In this document: positions 17,656-25,576 of the stretch, piece by piece | Layout: each line of letters opens with the position of its first letter | Position numbering within the stretch: the first letter of the stretch is position 1 | NCBI GenBank assembly: GCA_902799385.1 | Contig: CADCAK010000023.1 | Coordinates: 1 to 33,179, forward strand | Origin: an uncultured bacterium | GTDB lineage: Bacteria; Verrucomicrobiota; Kiritimatiellia; RFP12; UBA1067 | Reading direction: 5' to 3' | DNA: 33,179 nucleotides | Notes under the pieces: generated by a model | Database searches by the model: none | What the model saw: the letters and a program-made list of their open reading frames with translations, nothing else | What the model was told of the DNA's origin: nothing | Position numbers and translations under genes: made by a program

Positions 17656-17736
17656 GCCGGTCAGCCTGCACCAGCCATGGCCAAGCAGGAACCCGGCGAG
17701 CAGCGAGTTTATCGCGATGATGATTGTCAGTGCCAT
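17506..17736 (-). CDS. Small phage membrane protein
   Basis: A 76-residue protein starting MALTIIIAINSLLAGFLLGH, one membrane helix, then basic and finally acidic polar sequence. AAGGGGG just before the ATG is a strong ribosome binding site. The preceding 43-codon gene stops one base upstream and the next gene, the protease start, follows 53 bases later on the same strand, so the operon position is good. Holin or spanin-like roles would fit the topology but there is no specific motif. Confidence 0.45.
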   Translation of the reverse strand: MALTIIIAINSLLAGFLLGHGWCRLTGSRVRVEIVSGIGPRLRREKPSAENLAKPAEVDDDPDHAARDANDARDNC

Positions 17737-17737
17737 T

Positions 17738-17869
17738 TTACCCCCTTGCCTTTCTGAAAGAAGCTGTGGTATAATTTACGGTGTTGGAGGCCAACGCTCC
17801 CTGAGGTGGCATGAACCGTAAGCCCAGGGCAGTAGGCGCGATGTTCACGTAGGTCTGCGTCGCGTTCAC
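17738..17869 (-). CDS. Tiny phage protein of 43 residues
   Basis: A GTG start overlaps the portal stop (GTGA). The product reads MNATQTYVNIAPTALGLRFM then PPQGALASNT and a short basic end. Its TAA lies one base before the next ATG. The tight coupling on both sides argues for a real gene. Function unknown. Its 3' end runs through the second copy of the 34-bp repeat. Confidence 0.4.
   Translation of the reverse strand: MNATQTYVNIAPTALGLRFMPPQGALASNTVNYTTASFRKARG
17746..17779. repeat. 34-bp phage leader repeat, copy 2
   Basis: A copy of 17460-17493. On the minus strand it supplies AGAAAGGCAAGGGGG before the ATG at 17736. On the plus strand it reads TTGCCT (17746-17751), 18 bases, TATAAT (17770-17775), followed only by a 7-codon GTG frame at 17781. 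Confidence 0.6.
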
Positions 17870-18338
17870 CGTTTGCCTCCTTCGCTTTTGTCTTCCGGTC
17901 CGTAGCCCGTCAGTACCCAGTTTCGCGGGAATCCGGCCTTCTCGTCGCCGGTCAGCCTGAGCGTCGCTACGTAGCCCGCATGTTCAAGATTGAGCTTTTG
18001 CCCGTTCTGATAAGGTCCTTTTGCCTTGCCGCGCACAAGAGTCTCGGCTAAGTGTTCCTTGGCGTCGGGGCGTTCCAGGAATCGAACCATGCCGCGTGGA
18101 TTGTCGCCGCCTGTCGTATAGACAAGCGAGATCAACCCCACGTCGCCGCGCGAAACGGCGTTCGGCACGTCAACCTTTTCGGCAAGGCACTTGGCTATGG
18201 CTTTCTTGCCCTTGCCGATTTCTGCCGCCTGGGTCTCGGCGCTGTCGGGGTTGTCCCCCGGATTGAAGTCGCTCGGATGATCCACTTCGGCGAATTTGCC
18301 GTCGCGTTCGCGCTTATACTCGCGCATGTTCGCCAGAC

Positions 18339-18366
18339 CTCCGCGCCTCTGCGCCTCTGCGCGAGA
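18339..18366. repeat. GCGCAGAG-type repeat inside the portal gene
   Basis: CTCCGCGCCTCTGCGCCTCTGCGCGAGA-like sequence carries the same CTCTGCGC unit as the alaS repeat, here as one arm only. It is read in frame as ESRAEAQRRGG in the portal protein. Confidence 0.65.
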
Positions 18367-18684
18367 CTCCTCCCCAAACATCTTCGCCATCTCGTCGGCG
18401 ATGACCGACGCGAGCGCCGGGTCGGTCGGCAGCAGCGCAGGCAGATTGACCATCAGCTGCGCGAACGCGCCCTCGGACGGGTTGTCCACGACCGCCTTGA
18501 CCGCTTTTGCCGCCTCTGAGTTCTGCCGGATGAAGGCGTCGACGACGGCCGATCTCTCAGAAGGCCGTTTTTTTGCGATTTGAGAGGGGGGTATGCCGGA
18601 GGGGTCTCCTTGTCCGTCCAAAACGCGCGGAGCGTTTTGCAAGCGGTTCTCGCGCGTTTGCAAGGGGGTCTCGTTGGCGAGCGC

Positions 18685-18754
18685 GGAACGGGGAACGGGG
18701 AATTGGGAACGGAAGGGGGTTTCGCCGTTCCCCGTTACCCATTCCCCGTTACCC
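18685..18754. repeat. Palindromic GGGAACGG-type repeat inside the portal gene
   Basis: The left arm has GGAACGGGGAACGGGGAA and the right arm has CCGTTACCCATTCCCCGTTA. The arms are inverted copies built of a seven-base GGGAACG unit. The portal frame is kept across it (GNGEWVTGNGETPFRSQFPV). Confidence 0.7.
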
Positions 18755-19605
18755 TGAGGAGGCGCGGCAAGCGCATCCGCCTCGTCCTCCGCCTCTGCGC
18801 GACCGTAGCGCGAAAGCGCGTCCGTCTTCGAGAGCTTCACGCCGCAGGCGAGAAGAAACCGGTCGATCTCCATATCCTGTTTGACATCCGGCTTAGAAAC
18901 CGGCTCGACGACAATCTCGGCGAGCAGCGGCTCGTTGAGCACATAGTCAATCACAAACGCACTGACTTGCTCGTTCAAAGTTTCGGTAATTCGCCCGCAG
19001 CTGCGCTGCTCCAACGCGTCCGTCTCGTCAAGCTGCGGATTTGAGCCTACCGCGTCGGGGCGCGAAATCGTCGCAAGGTCGCCGCCACGGTAGAGCGTGA
19101 CAATCGCACGGTCTGCCCATTCGATGAGTGGCCCAAACGGATTTTGCTTGCCGCCGTCCATCTGGATTGCGGAGATTTCCGTCGTCGGATCGGTTTGGAG
19201 CTTTGCAAGGCGGTTGATGTTCTTGAGGGCGGTCTGGAGATTCTTGAACTGGTCGCTGCCGTAGGCCGCGCTGCTCTTGCCGTGGATGAGCGGCAGCACG
19301 CAGCGGTCCGTGAAGACGAGCCAGTTTGTGAGGCCGAGCCGCTTCATGCACGCGCAGATCGCCGCGGCGATTCCGATGCCGTCGCCGGTGGAGACCATCC
19401 ACTCGCCGCGCTTCATGGGGATTCCGTCCCAGCCGCCGACCTGCGGGATGTAGCGGAGCTCGCCGGTGCGGTTCTCGAACTTCCAGAGCGGCACGCTCGT
19501 GAAGGTCGCCTCGATCTCGCCGTTCGGTAGCGGCTTCCAGGAAAGGTCGTGACAGGCGAAGCCATAGCTTTGCGCCGACATCATCTGCTCCTTCAAAAGC
19601 GCAAG

Positions 19606-20439
19606 TCCGCCGTCCTCGACCTGACTTCTCCCGTCGCCGTTGGCTGGCTGCGTGGAGAGCTTGATCGGCTCGTCCGCGATTTCGGCGTTGATGGCTTCAA
19701 GTTCGATGCGGCGGACGTCCAGTTCTACACGGGCGAGGGGATGCGCCTTCCGGCGGGGACGGTCCCCGTCGACCAGTGTGCCGCGTATGCAGAGTTTGGG
19801 AAGTGGTATCCACTTAACGAGTATCGCGCCTGCTGGAAGAACGGCGGGCGGGCTCTCGCACAGCGGCTAAACGACAAGTCCTGTACATGGCGCGACCTCA
19901 CCCAGCTAATCCCCGACATGGCGGCTGCGGGTCTTCTCGGCCATCTCTTCGTCTGCCCCGACATGATAGGCGGGGGGCTGCTTGGCAGCTTCAAGCCGGG
20001 AGTGCCAGTTGATCAAGAGTTGTTTGTCCGCTCTGCGCAAGTCCACGCGCTATCGCCGATGATGCAGTTCTCCGTCGCGCCGTGTCGCGTGCTCGACAAG
20101 GAGCATCTTGCGCTCGTCAAGGCGGCGGTGGATATTCGGCAGAAGTTCGCGCCGCGCATTCTCGCGCTCGCGGACGAATGCGCGAAGAGCGGCGAGCCGA
20201 TGCTGAGGTCGATGGAGTATGCGTTCCCCGGGAATGGCTACTCTGCGGTCAAGGATCAATTTGTCATGGGCGACTTCCTCATCGTCGCGCCACAGATTGA
20301 GAAGGGCGCGGAGAGCCGTGAAGTCCGCCTTCCCGCTGGACGCTGGCTTGCGGACGATGGCGAAGTCTTCACCGGCCCCGCCCGCATCACCATCAAGACG
20401 CCCCTCTCCCGCCTCCCGCACTTTATCACCGCGCGCTAA
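19606..20439 (+). pseudogene. GH31 glycosidase, C-terminal part only
   Basis: From about 19606 the plus strand encodes SAVLDLTSPVAVGWLRGELD, then DFGVDGFKFDAADVQFYTGE, FVCPDMIGGGLLGSF and a C-terminal beta region ending PLSRLPHFITAR. This is the second half of a GH31 (alpha-glucosidase/alpha-galactosidase superfamily) enzyme. By family analogy the Asp in GFKFD is the nucleophile and the Asp in PDMIGG the acid/base. The N-terminal domain and the first part of the barrel are missing, replaced by phage portal sequence on the other strand. There is no start codon or ribosome binding site of its own, so it should be inactive. Original role: removal of sugars from oligosaccharides. Confidence 0.85.
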
Positions 20440-20447
20440 AATCGCAA

Positions 20448-20477
20448 TTGACTGCGCGGCAACCAAAATGGTATCAT
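20448..20477 (+). promoter_or_regulatory. Promoter of the first DUF4143-type ATPase gene
   Basis: TTGACT (20448-20453), an 18-base spacer and TATCAT (20472-20477). The start codon is 54 bases further, with GGAG before it, so this transcript has a normal leader. Confidence 0.6.
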
Positions 20478-20530
20478 ACACGGCGTTGGCAGATTTCGAT
20501 TTGTAATCCAAAATTGTCGGAGAGGCGAAA

Positions 20531-21790
20531 ATGTACATACAGCGCTTTATGGATGGGTTGCTCGCTAAGGCGATGAAAACCAGCAACTCGGTGTTGGTCA
20601 CAGGCCCGCGTCAGGTCGGGAAGTCTACCATGATTTCCCATGTGCTTCCCAAGTTGCGCTATGTGACGCTCGACGACCCTTTTGTCGAAGAGCAGGCGAA
20701 GAACGATTCTCGCACCTTCATGCAGCTTAATCCTCCTCCCGTTGCGATAGACGAAGTACAACATGCGCCAGTTCTGTTTAGATTCATCAAGATTGAGGCA
20801 GACAAGAATCGCCGTGCGAAGGGGCTTTACTGTCTTTCCGGTTCGCAGCCGTTTCAGTTGATGCAAGGAGTGAGCGAGTCGCTGTCTGGCCGTGTCCGAA
20901 TACTGGAAATGAATGGGTTGTCCCTTAGGGAGATCACGGGCGATTCTTTTTCGGAGCGTGTGCTACCGACGGACGAATACGTATTCTCGCGCTCGAAGAC
21001 CGCAAAGGATCCTGGGCCTATCTGGCAAATAATCCATCGAGGCGGCTATCCCGAACTGCAAGATTCCGGGGTGGACTGGAATTCCTATTATGCTGACTAC
21101 GTGAAGACCTATATTGAGCGTGACGTGCGCAGCCTCAAGGCGGTACACGATCTTGCCGCCTTTCGCCAGTTCATGGTCGCCGCCGCATCTCGGACTGCTC
21201 AGGTCTTGAACTACTCCAATATTGCCGACGAGATCGGCAAGGATGTTGGAACGGTCAAAAGCTGGGTGTCGATTCTCGAGACTTCTGGAATTATATATCT
21301 ACTGCAACCGTATGCGGCGTCGGAACTCAAGCGGGCGATTCGCGCTCCAAAGCTGCATTTCAGGGACATGGGGCTTGTGGCTTATCTTACACGTTGGCTG
21401 TCTGCGGAGTCGCTGGCGTGCGGCGCAATGGCTGGGGCCGTATTTGAGAGTTTTGTAGTTTCGGAGATTCTCAAGAGTTTCTCCAATGCGGGACTTGAAT
21501 ACCGTGATTTCGTGTCGTATTACCGTGGCCGCGACAAGATTGCTGTCCAGTGCGACGGGCAGAGGGTTGAGACTGAATCTGAAATAGACCTTGTCATTGA
21601 GGAGAATGGAGTGTTGTACCCCATCGAAATCAAGAAAAGCTCATCGCCAAAGGCGAACGATGCCGCTGCATTTGTTGCCTTAGACAAGATCAAGGGCAAG
21701 AAGCGCGGGCAGGGGGCAATCGTCTGCAACTGCGCTGCGCCGATGCATTTGCGCGACAATCTGCTATCCATGCCTGTCTGGTATCTTTAA
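20531..21790 (+). CDS. AAA_14/DUF4143 family ATP-binding protein
   Basis: The protein is 419 residues. The N-terminal AAA-type ATPase domain has Walker A GPRQVGKS (residues 25-32), Walker B VAIDEVQ (71-77) and the sensor-like LYCLSGSQ. The DUF4143 region follows, containing a winged-helix-like part (SNIADEIGKDVGTVKSWVSI) and a C-terminal PD-(D/E)xK-like core (ESEIDLVIEENGVLYPIEIKK). Such proteins are common accessory genes in gut bacteria. Their role is unsettled, though the nuclease-like end suggests a DNA-directed or defence function. It has its own promoter and is bracketed by two GH31 3'-end sequences (20393-20428 and 21794-21836), suggesting it was inserted. A second, divergent relative lies at 30265. 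Confidence 0.88.
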   Translation: MYIQRFMDGLLAKAMKTSNSVLVTGPRQVGKSTMISHVLPKLRYVTLDDPFVEEQAKNDSRTFMQLNPPPVAIDEVQHAPVLFRFIKIEADKNRRAKGLYCLSGSQPFQLMQGVSESLSGRVRILEMNGLSLREITGDSFSERVLPTDEYVFSRSKTAKDPGPIWQIIHRGGYPELQDSGVDWNSYYADYVKTYIERDVRSLKAVHDLAAFRQFMVAAASRTAQVLNYSNIADEIGKDVGTVKSWVSILETSGIIYLLQPYAASELKRAIRAPKLHFRDMGLVAYLTRWLSAESLACGAMAGAVFESFVVSEILKSFSNAGLEYRDFVSYYRGRDKIAVQCDGQRVETESEIDLVIEENGVLYPIEIKKSSSPKANDAAAFVALDKIKGKKRGQGAIVCNCAAPMHLRDNLLSMPVWYL

Positions 21791-21793
21791 CGT

Positions 21794-21836
21794 CAAAACG
21801 CCCCTCTCCAGCCTCCCGCACTTTATCGCGCAATGA
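21794..21836 (+). pseudogene. Relic of a second GH31 3' end
   Basis: The reading VKTPLSSLPHFIAQ-stop mirrors the end of the GH31 fragment (IKTPLSRLPHFITAR). Over about 35 bases the DNA differs from 20393-20428 at only a few positions. It directly follows the ATPase stop and has no upstream coding part. Confidence 0.7.
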
Positions 21837-21870
21837 TATCCCCCCTATCCTTTAGGATAGATGGCGGGCG
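21837..21870. promoter_or_regulatory. Palindromic element CTATCC-TTTA-GGATAG, copy 1
   Basis: A perfect inverted repeat at 21845-21860, preceded by a C run and followed by ATGGCG. A matching element lies at 31640-31666. Both stand upstream of a secreted-protein gene, so it is a candidate binding site for a shared regulator. Confidence 0.6.
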
Positions 21871-21881
21871 AGGGGGAAATG

Positions 21882-21911
21882 TTGTAAACTATTCGGCAAG
21901 TAGGATAGTAT
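21882..21911 (+). promoter_or_regulatory. Promoter of the small secreted protein gene
   Basis: TTGTAA (21882-21887), an 18-base spacer and TAGTAT (21906-21911). The ATG at 21917 is five bases later and has no Shine-Dalgarno sequence. Confidence 0.45.
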
Positions 21912-21916
21912 TAATT

Positions 21917-22168
21917 ATGCAACATTGCCTTAAAACATTGTCAGCAGGTTTTGTCGCCGCATGCGCCGTTTTTTCGGCGTCTGCGCTTGACCACACCGTA
22001 AGCAACGATTTCTGGTGTACGTGGAATTACGTAAACCCGTCGCCGAACACCGCAGTTTCCGCCGCTGGTTCTATCTTCGACACTTTCATCTCCAACAAAA
22101 AGGAATCCAACGTAATCCAGAGGTTCTCAAGTGAGAAGCCCGCCGGACTTATCTTCATAGTCAAATAA
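21917..22168 (+). CDS. Small secreted protein, unknown
   Basis: An 83-residue product: signal peptide MQHCLKTLSAGFVAACAVFS with cleavage after SASA, then a short mature part (LDHTVSNDFWCTWNYVNPSP, FDTFISNKKES, ending EKPAGLIFIVK). I do not recognise a domain. The mature part looks like folded protein, not noise, and may be a complete small domain or the remains of a longer one. The SUMF1-domain gene starts 21 bases downstream with its own AAGGA site, so the two probably share a transcript driven from 21882. Confidence 0.55.
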   Translation: MQHCLKTLSAGFVAACAVFSASALDHTVSNDFWCTWNYVNPSPNTAVSAAGSIFDTFISNKKESNVIQRFSSEKPAGLIFIVK

Positions 22169-22189
22169 CATTTAATAAGGAACCGCAAC

Positions 22190-23110
22190 ATGAACAGCAA
22201 AACACTCGTTTTCTCCGTCACGACAATCCTCTCCGCATCGACACTCTTTGCCGAGCCTCGCGTCGACCAGTCCGCTGTCACGCTTGCGCAGGATTCGCAG
22301 TCGCGTCTCGTCACGGTCGGCTACGAACTAACAGGCGAGCCGGCCGTCGTCACCGTTGACTTCCAGACGAACACCCTTGCGAACGCCGCCGGCGACTGGG
22401 TTTCCATTGGCGACGTCAACTTCACAAACGTCATTGGAGACGTGAATCAGGTCGTGCAGCCAGGAGTGCGCACAATCACCTGGCAGCCAGACAAGAGCTG
22501 GCCCGGACAGCGCATCAACGATGGTCGCGTCCGCGCTGTAGTGAAGGCGTGGGCGACCAACGCTCCGCCGGACTACTGCGTCGTCTGCCTGCTCACGGAC
22601 ACGCAGATTGATGCGAAGAAAGCAGCCGATGTCACCTGGGACATTCCGCGTCGCCGCTACTTCGCGAGCGAGGAGGCCGTTCCTGGCGGCGTGACGAACA
22701 ACCTTTACAAGACGGACTTCCTCGTCCTGCGCAAGATTCCCGCCGCAGGCGTCGTATGGCGGATGGGCACGGCAGGCGTGACGGCAACAGGTTCGGAGAC
22801 AGCCCACAAGGTGATGCTGACAAAGGACTACTACATGGGCATTTACGAGTTTACGCAGGGGCAGAGAAGCGTCGTCAACGGCACGGAAAGCAGCAACGCC
22901 TATCCCGATGGCAGCATAACCTGGGACAATCTTCGCGGAACATACGCCTCATACCCGTGGCCGCAGTCGGCTGGACACGAGCATGAGGTGGCATCTGACA
23001 AGGTTCTCGGCAAGCTTCGGACGCGCACCAGCATAGATTCCTTCGACCTCCCTACCGAGGCGCAGTGGGAATACGGCTGCCGTGCAGGAAATGGCGGCTG
23101 GACATACAAC
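22190..23110 (+). pseudogene. Secreted SUMF1/FGE-domain protein, 3' truncated
   Basis: A signal peptide (MNSKTLVFSVTTILSASTLF) is followed by a beta-type domain with VGYELTGEPAVVTVDFQTN and VQPGVRTITWQPDKSWPG, of a kind that in my recollection precedes SUMF1 domains in Kiritimatiellae- and Lentisphaerae-like proteins. The formylglycine-generating-enzyme-like domain then begins (FRMG-like VVWRMGTAG, MLTKDYYMGIYEFTQGQ, SFDLPTEAQWEYGCRAG). It breaks off about 307 residues in, after GGWTYN; the frame then reads out-of-frame sequence of the next gene until a stop at 23281. The missing half would carry most of the conserved core, so it is probably non-functional. In this group such proteins are usually extracytoplasmic and of unknown function. 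Confidence 0.8.
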
Positions 23111-23111
23111 T

Positions 23112-25538
23112 ATGCAACTCTTCATGCCTTCAGCGTTGGCGGCGCTGTCCGTTGCCGCTATGGCCGCGACGACGACCGCCGCGCCGAGTGCGCCGTCCGT
23201 CTCAACCAACTACTATTTGCGCGTCTCAGTGCCAGATGCTGCCGGTGCTCGAATAGAAGCAACCCTCATCCCCTCTCGTAAGAGCGAAATAGAACTCGAT
23301 AGAACGAATGTTGGCGAGGATGGTCTTTCTGGTTGGATAAAGATGCCGCGCATCCTCGCCAATGGCGGGAGGAGCGAGTTGTATGCTGGTGTGGTCTTTC
23401 GCATCAAGCATGGAACGAACTTCGTAGAACGGACGTCCGTCGGCCTTGAGGTAGCGGCGACGCCAGACGGCGCACCGTTGGTGTCGCTTCCGGAAAGGCG
23501 GGTCGAAGGGGGTGTAGTCGCGGTTGAATTTGATGCGGACGCCCCTGGGTCGTCGCCGAAGGCAAAATGGTTTGCCGACCATCTCGTTGCGCTGGAGAAG
23601 GTGCTTGACGACGCGGGTTATGACGAACTTGCGCATGACGATCTCGGCGGTTTTGAAGTCAATATCTGGTTTGACATCTTCCGCTTCAAGGGAACGTCTA
23701 TGATGACGCGCGATTCTCGTCTCATGGAGCAACTGACGCGGATATGCCGCAAGCTCGGTGGCAACAATGGTGCGCAAGGTGCGAAGTGGCTCCCCAAGGA
23801 TGCCACGAAGGAAGGTTCCGCTTTCATCACTGGTGGCGGCGCGGGCGGGCTCTACACGCCGCGCGATGCGGGCTGGTCGGCGAAGAGCCGTGCGTTTTGG
23901 GAGAAATACCGCGCGTCGTTCGCCCCTGGCCGCCCCTTGCCCGACTTGGTGAGAATCGGGGACGAGATTGCGTTCGTATCGGGATATCCGAACTCGCCCG
24001 CTTTCCGCGCTACTTTCGACGCGGAACGCTGTCGTATCGCGCCAGAACTTCCAGAAAGTTTCCCCATATCGCCAGTCGGCGAGAAGCGACCCGAGACGCG
24101 CGAGGGGCGGATCGCCCGCTATCTCGTTGCTCGTGCGCTCAACAAGGAGACGGCGCTTGTCTTCAAGGCGACGACCGACGATGTGAAAACCTATGTCGGT
24201 CCAAACGTGAAGACGCGGGTCAATCTTCTTGGCTGGTACTATGGTGGTGGCTTTGCGGCACGGCAGACATGGATGATGACGCCGGATTACTTTTTGCTTG
24301 CTCGGGAAGGGGCATTAGACCTTCCCGAAGTGCAGGGCATGACGCCATACTACGAGCCGACAGGCCCTTTTGCCATGGCGATCCTGTCGCCCATGTTCGC
24401 TGCGCAGATTCGCGAACTTAATCCGCGACACGGCGGCGGTTCGACACTCATGATGTTTCCTTGTCGCAGCGAAGAATCGGCCTACGAGCATGTGTTCATG
24501 AGTGCGCTTCTCAATGCCGACACAGACCTTTCAATTTATCGTGTCGGTTTTCGCGCAAGCGGGTGGGAATGGGCCGAAACGCCGGGGAAGTGGAAATCAA
24601 TAGCGAAGTTCACGCATAGTCTGCCGGAGATCGCGCCATATCTCGTTGGTCAGAAGCGTCAGAAGGCCGGCGTTGCCATCCTTTCCACCGCGGCGACCGA
24701 TCTTTGGCGGACGCATCCAGTGGACGCGTCCAAATCCGAGATGCGCGGGCTTGCATACGCTCTGCGCTTTTCTGGCTACCGCATTGATTTTCTGCGCGAG
24801 CACATGGTAGAGGACGGATTTCTCGACAACTATAAAGTGCTCTTCGCGCCAATGTCGCACGCTAACCGGGTTGTGCAAGGAAAGATACTTGACTGGGTGA
24901 AAGCCGGTGGAACACTTGTCCTTTCGCCGGGAGCGCTCTCACGCGACGAAGCGGATGACCCGGCAGTCCTTTTTGATGAATGGCGAGAGGGGGACTGTGC
25001 GGCTTCGCAAAAGCCCATTTCAGAGTTTGACTTTAGAAAGGGCGACATCTCCGCACCCGTCAAGGAGACGGCGGTCGGCAAGGGTAAGATTCTTACCTTC
25101 GCAGATTGGGCGGGTATGTCCTTTTGTTCTGGCGCGGCGAGGAAGAGGACGCTTTATCGCGACGAGACGATTGTGCGGAGCGGACTTGATGAGCTTAATG
25201 GAACTGTTCGCTACGGCGTCGCCTACTGGATGCATGGTGACGAGGCCGTGCGTGAAAAGATCGCTGCAGTTGCTGCTGGAGCGGGCGCGATTCGCCAAAT
25301 CACACTCTCGCATGGCAACATCGACGCTGGCGTTCTCGATGACGGCACTCGCGCCTTTGTCGGTTTTGCCAACTACAATGTTGGAGATGCGAAGGGGCTC
25401 GTCGCGACTTTCAAGCTCAAGAAGCGTTACGAAAACGTCAAAACGCTAGATGGCGTTCCGGTTAAGGTCGAGTGGAATGACACCACCGCCCGCTGTATCT
25501 TTGATCTCGGCGATTCCCAGGCGCTGCTGTTTAAGTAG
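23112..25538 (+). CDS. Large secreted protein with GH42/trimerisation-like C-terminal domain
   Basis: About 808 residues. An Ala-rich signal peptide (MQLFMPSALAALSVAAMAAT) leads into a beta-sandwich-like N-terminal part (YYLRVSVPDAAGARIEATLI), then a long middle with barrel-like segments (FEVNIWFDIFRFKGTSMMT, PDYFLLAREGALDLPEVQGM, SIYRVGFRASGWEWAETPG). The C-terminal third (KAGVAILSTAATDLW, EMRGLAYALRFSGYRIDFLR, NYKVLFAPMSHANRVVQGKI, AGGTLVLSPGALSRDEAD) is a glutamine-amidotransferase-like fold as in the trimerisation domain of GH42 beta-galactosidases. A glycosidase-like role in glycan breakdown is likely but no catalytic pair can be named. The start sits almost on the junction with the truncated SUMF1 gene, so the native leader and ribosome binding site are missing. 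The GH106-like gene starts 38 bases after it. Confidence 0.65.
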   Translation: MQLFMPSALAALSVAAMAATTTAAPSAPSVSTNYYLRVSVPDAAGARIEATLIPSRKSEIELDRTNVGEDGLSGWIKMPRILANGGRSELYAGVVFRIKHGTNFVERTSVGLEVAATPDGAPLVSLPERRVEGGVVAVEFDADAPGSSPKAKWFADHLVALEKVLDDAGYDELAHDDLGGFEVNIWFDIFRFKGTSMMTRDSRLMEQLTRICRKLGGNNGAQGAKWLPKDATKEGSAFITGGGAGGLYTPRDAGWSAKSRAFWEKYRASFAPGRPLPDLVRIGDEIAFVSGYPNSPAFRATFDAERCRIAPELPESFPISPVGEKRPETREGRIARYLVARALNKETALVFKATTDDVKTYVGPNVKTRVNLLGWYYGGGFAARQTWMMTPDYFLLAREGALDLPEVQGMTPYYEPTGPFAMAILSPMFAAQIRELNPRHGGGSTLMMFPCRSEESAYEHVFMSALLNADTDLSIYRVGFRASGWEWAETPGKWKSIAKFTHSLPEIAPYLVGQKRQKAGVAILSTAATDLWRTHPVDASKSEMRGLAYALRFSGYRIDFLREHMVEDGFLDNYKVLFAPMSHANRVVQGKILDWVKAGGTLVLSPGALSRDEADDPAVLFDEWREGDCAASQKPISEFDFRKGDISAPVKETAVGKGKILTFADWAGMSFCSGAARKRTLYRDETIVRSGLDELNGTVRYGVAYWMHGDEAVREKIAAVAAGAGAIRQITLSHGNIDAGVLDDGTRAFVGFANYNVGDAKGLVATFKLKKRYENVKTLDGVPVKVEWNDTTARCIFDLGDSQALLFK

Positions 25539-25576
25539 CCGTCGAAGATTTGGGAAGTGAAACGGAAAGATGAAAA

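Larger units (their letters stand above)
17866..19596 (-). pseudogene. Mu-like portal protein (gp29/DUF935) with nuclease-like C-terminus, 5' truncated
   Basis: The first 250 residues match the later part of Mu gp29-type portals, which form the head-tail ring: SYGFACHDLSWKPLPNGEIE, WKFENRTGELRYIPQVGG, then the AAAICACMKRLGLTNWLVFT block and IEWADRAIVTLYRGGDLATI. The N-terminal portal region is missing; the frame stays open a little upstream (VEDGGLALLKEQ) and then meets GH31 sequence at about 19608. Residues about 450-576 (KAIAKCLAEKVD, GLISLVYTTGGDNPRGMVRF, then FPRNWVLTGY) resemble the phage BECR-fold nuclease family (PBECR) often attached to Mu-like head proteins. Between them lies low-complexity sequence that includes two palindromic repeats. 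Small phage genes follow in coupled order. Confidence 0.75.

Noticed and set aside
18780..18803. Another GCGCAGAG-type repeat in the portal gene
   Set aside because: Only one short match (CTCCGCCTCTGCGCGA); not enough to separate it from Glu/Ala-coding GC-rich sequence.
19549..19605. Plus-strand codons in front of the GH31 part as its real start
   Set aside because: They are the reverse reading of the portal gene and do not resemble GH31; no ribosome site precedes the ATG.
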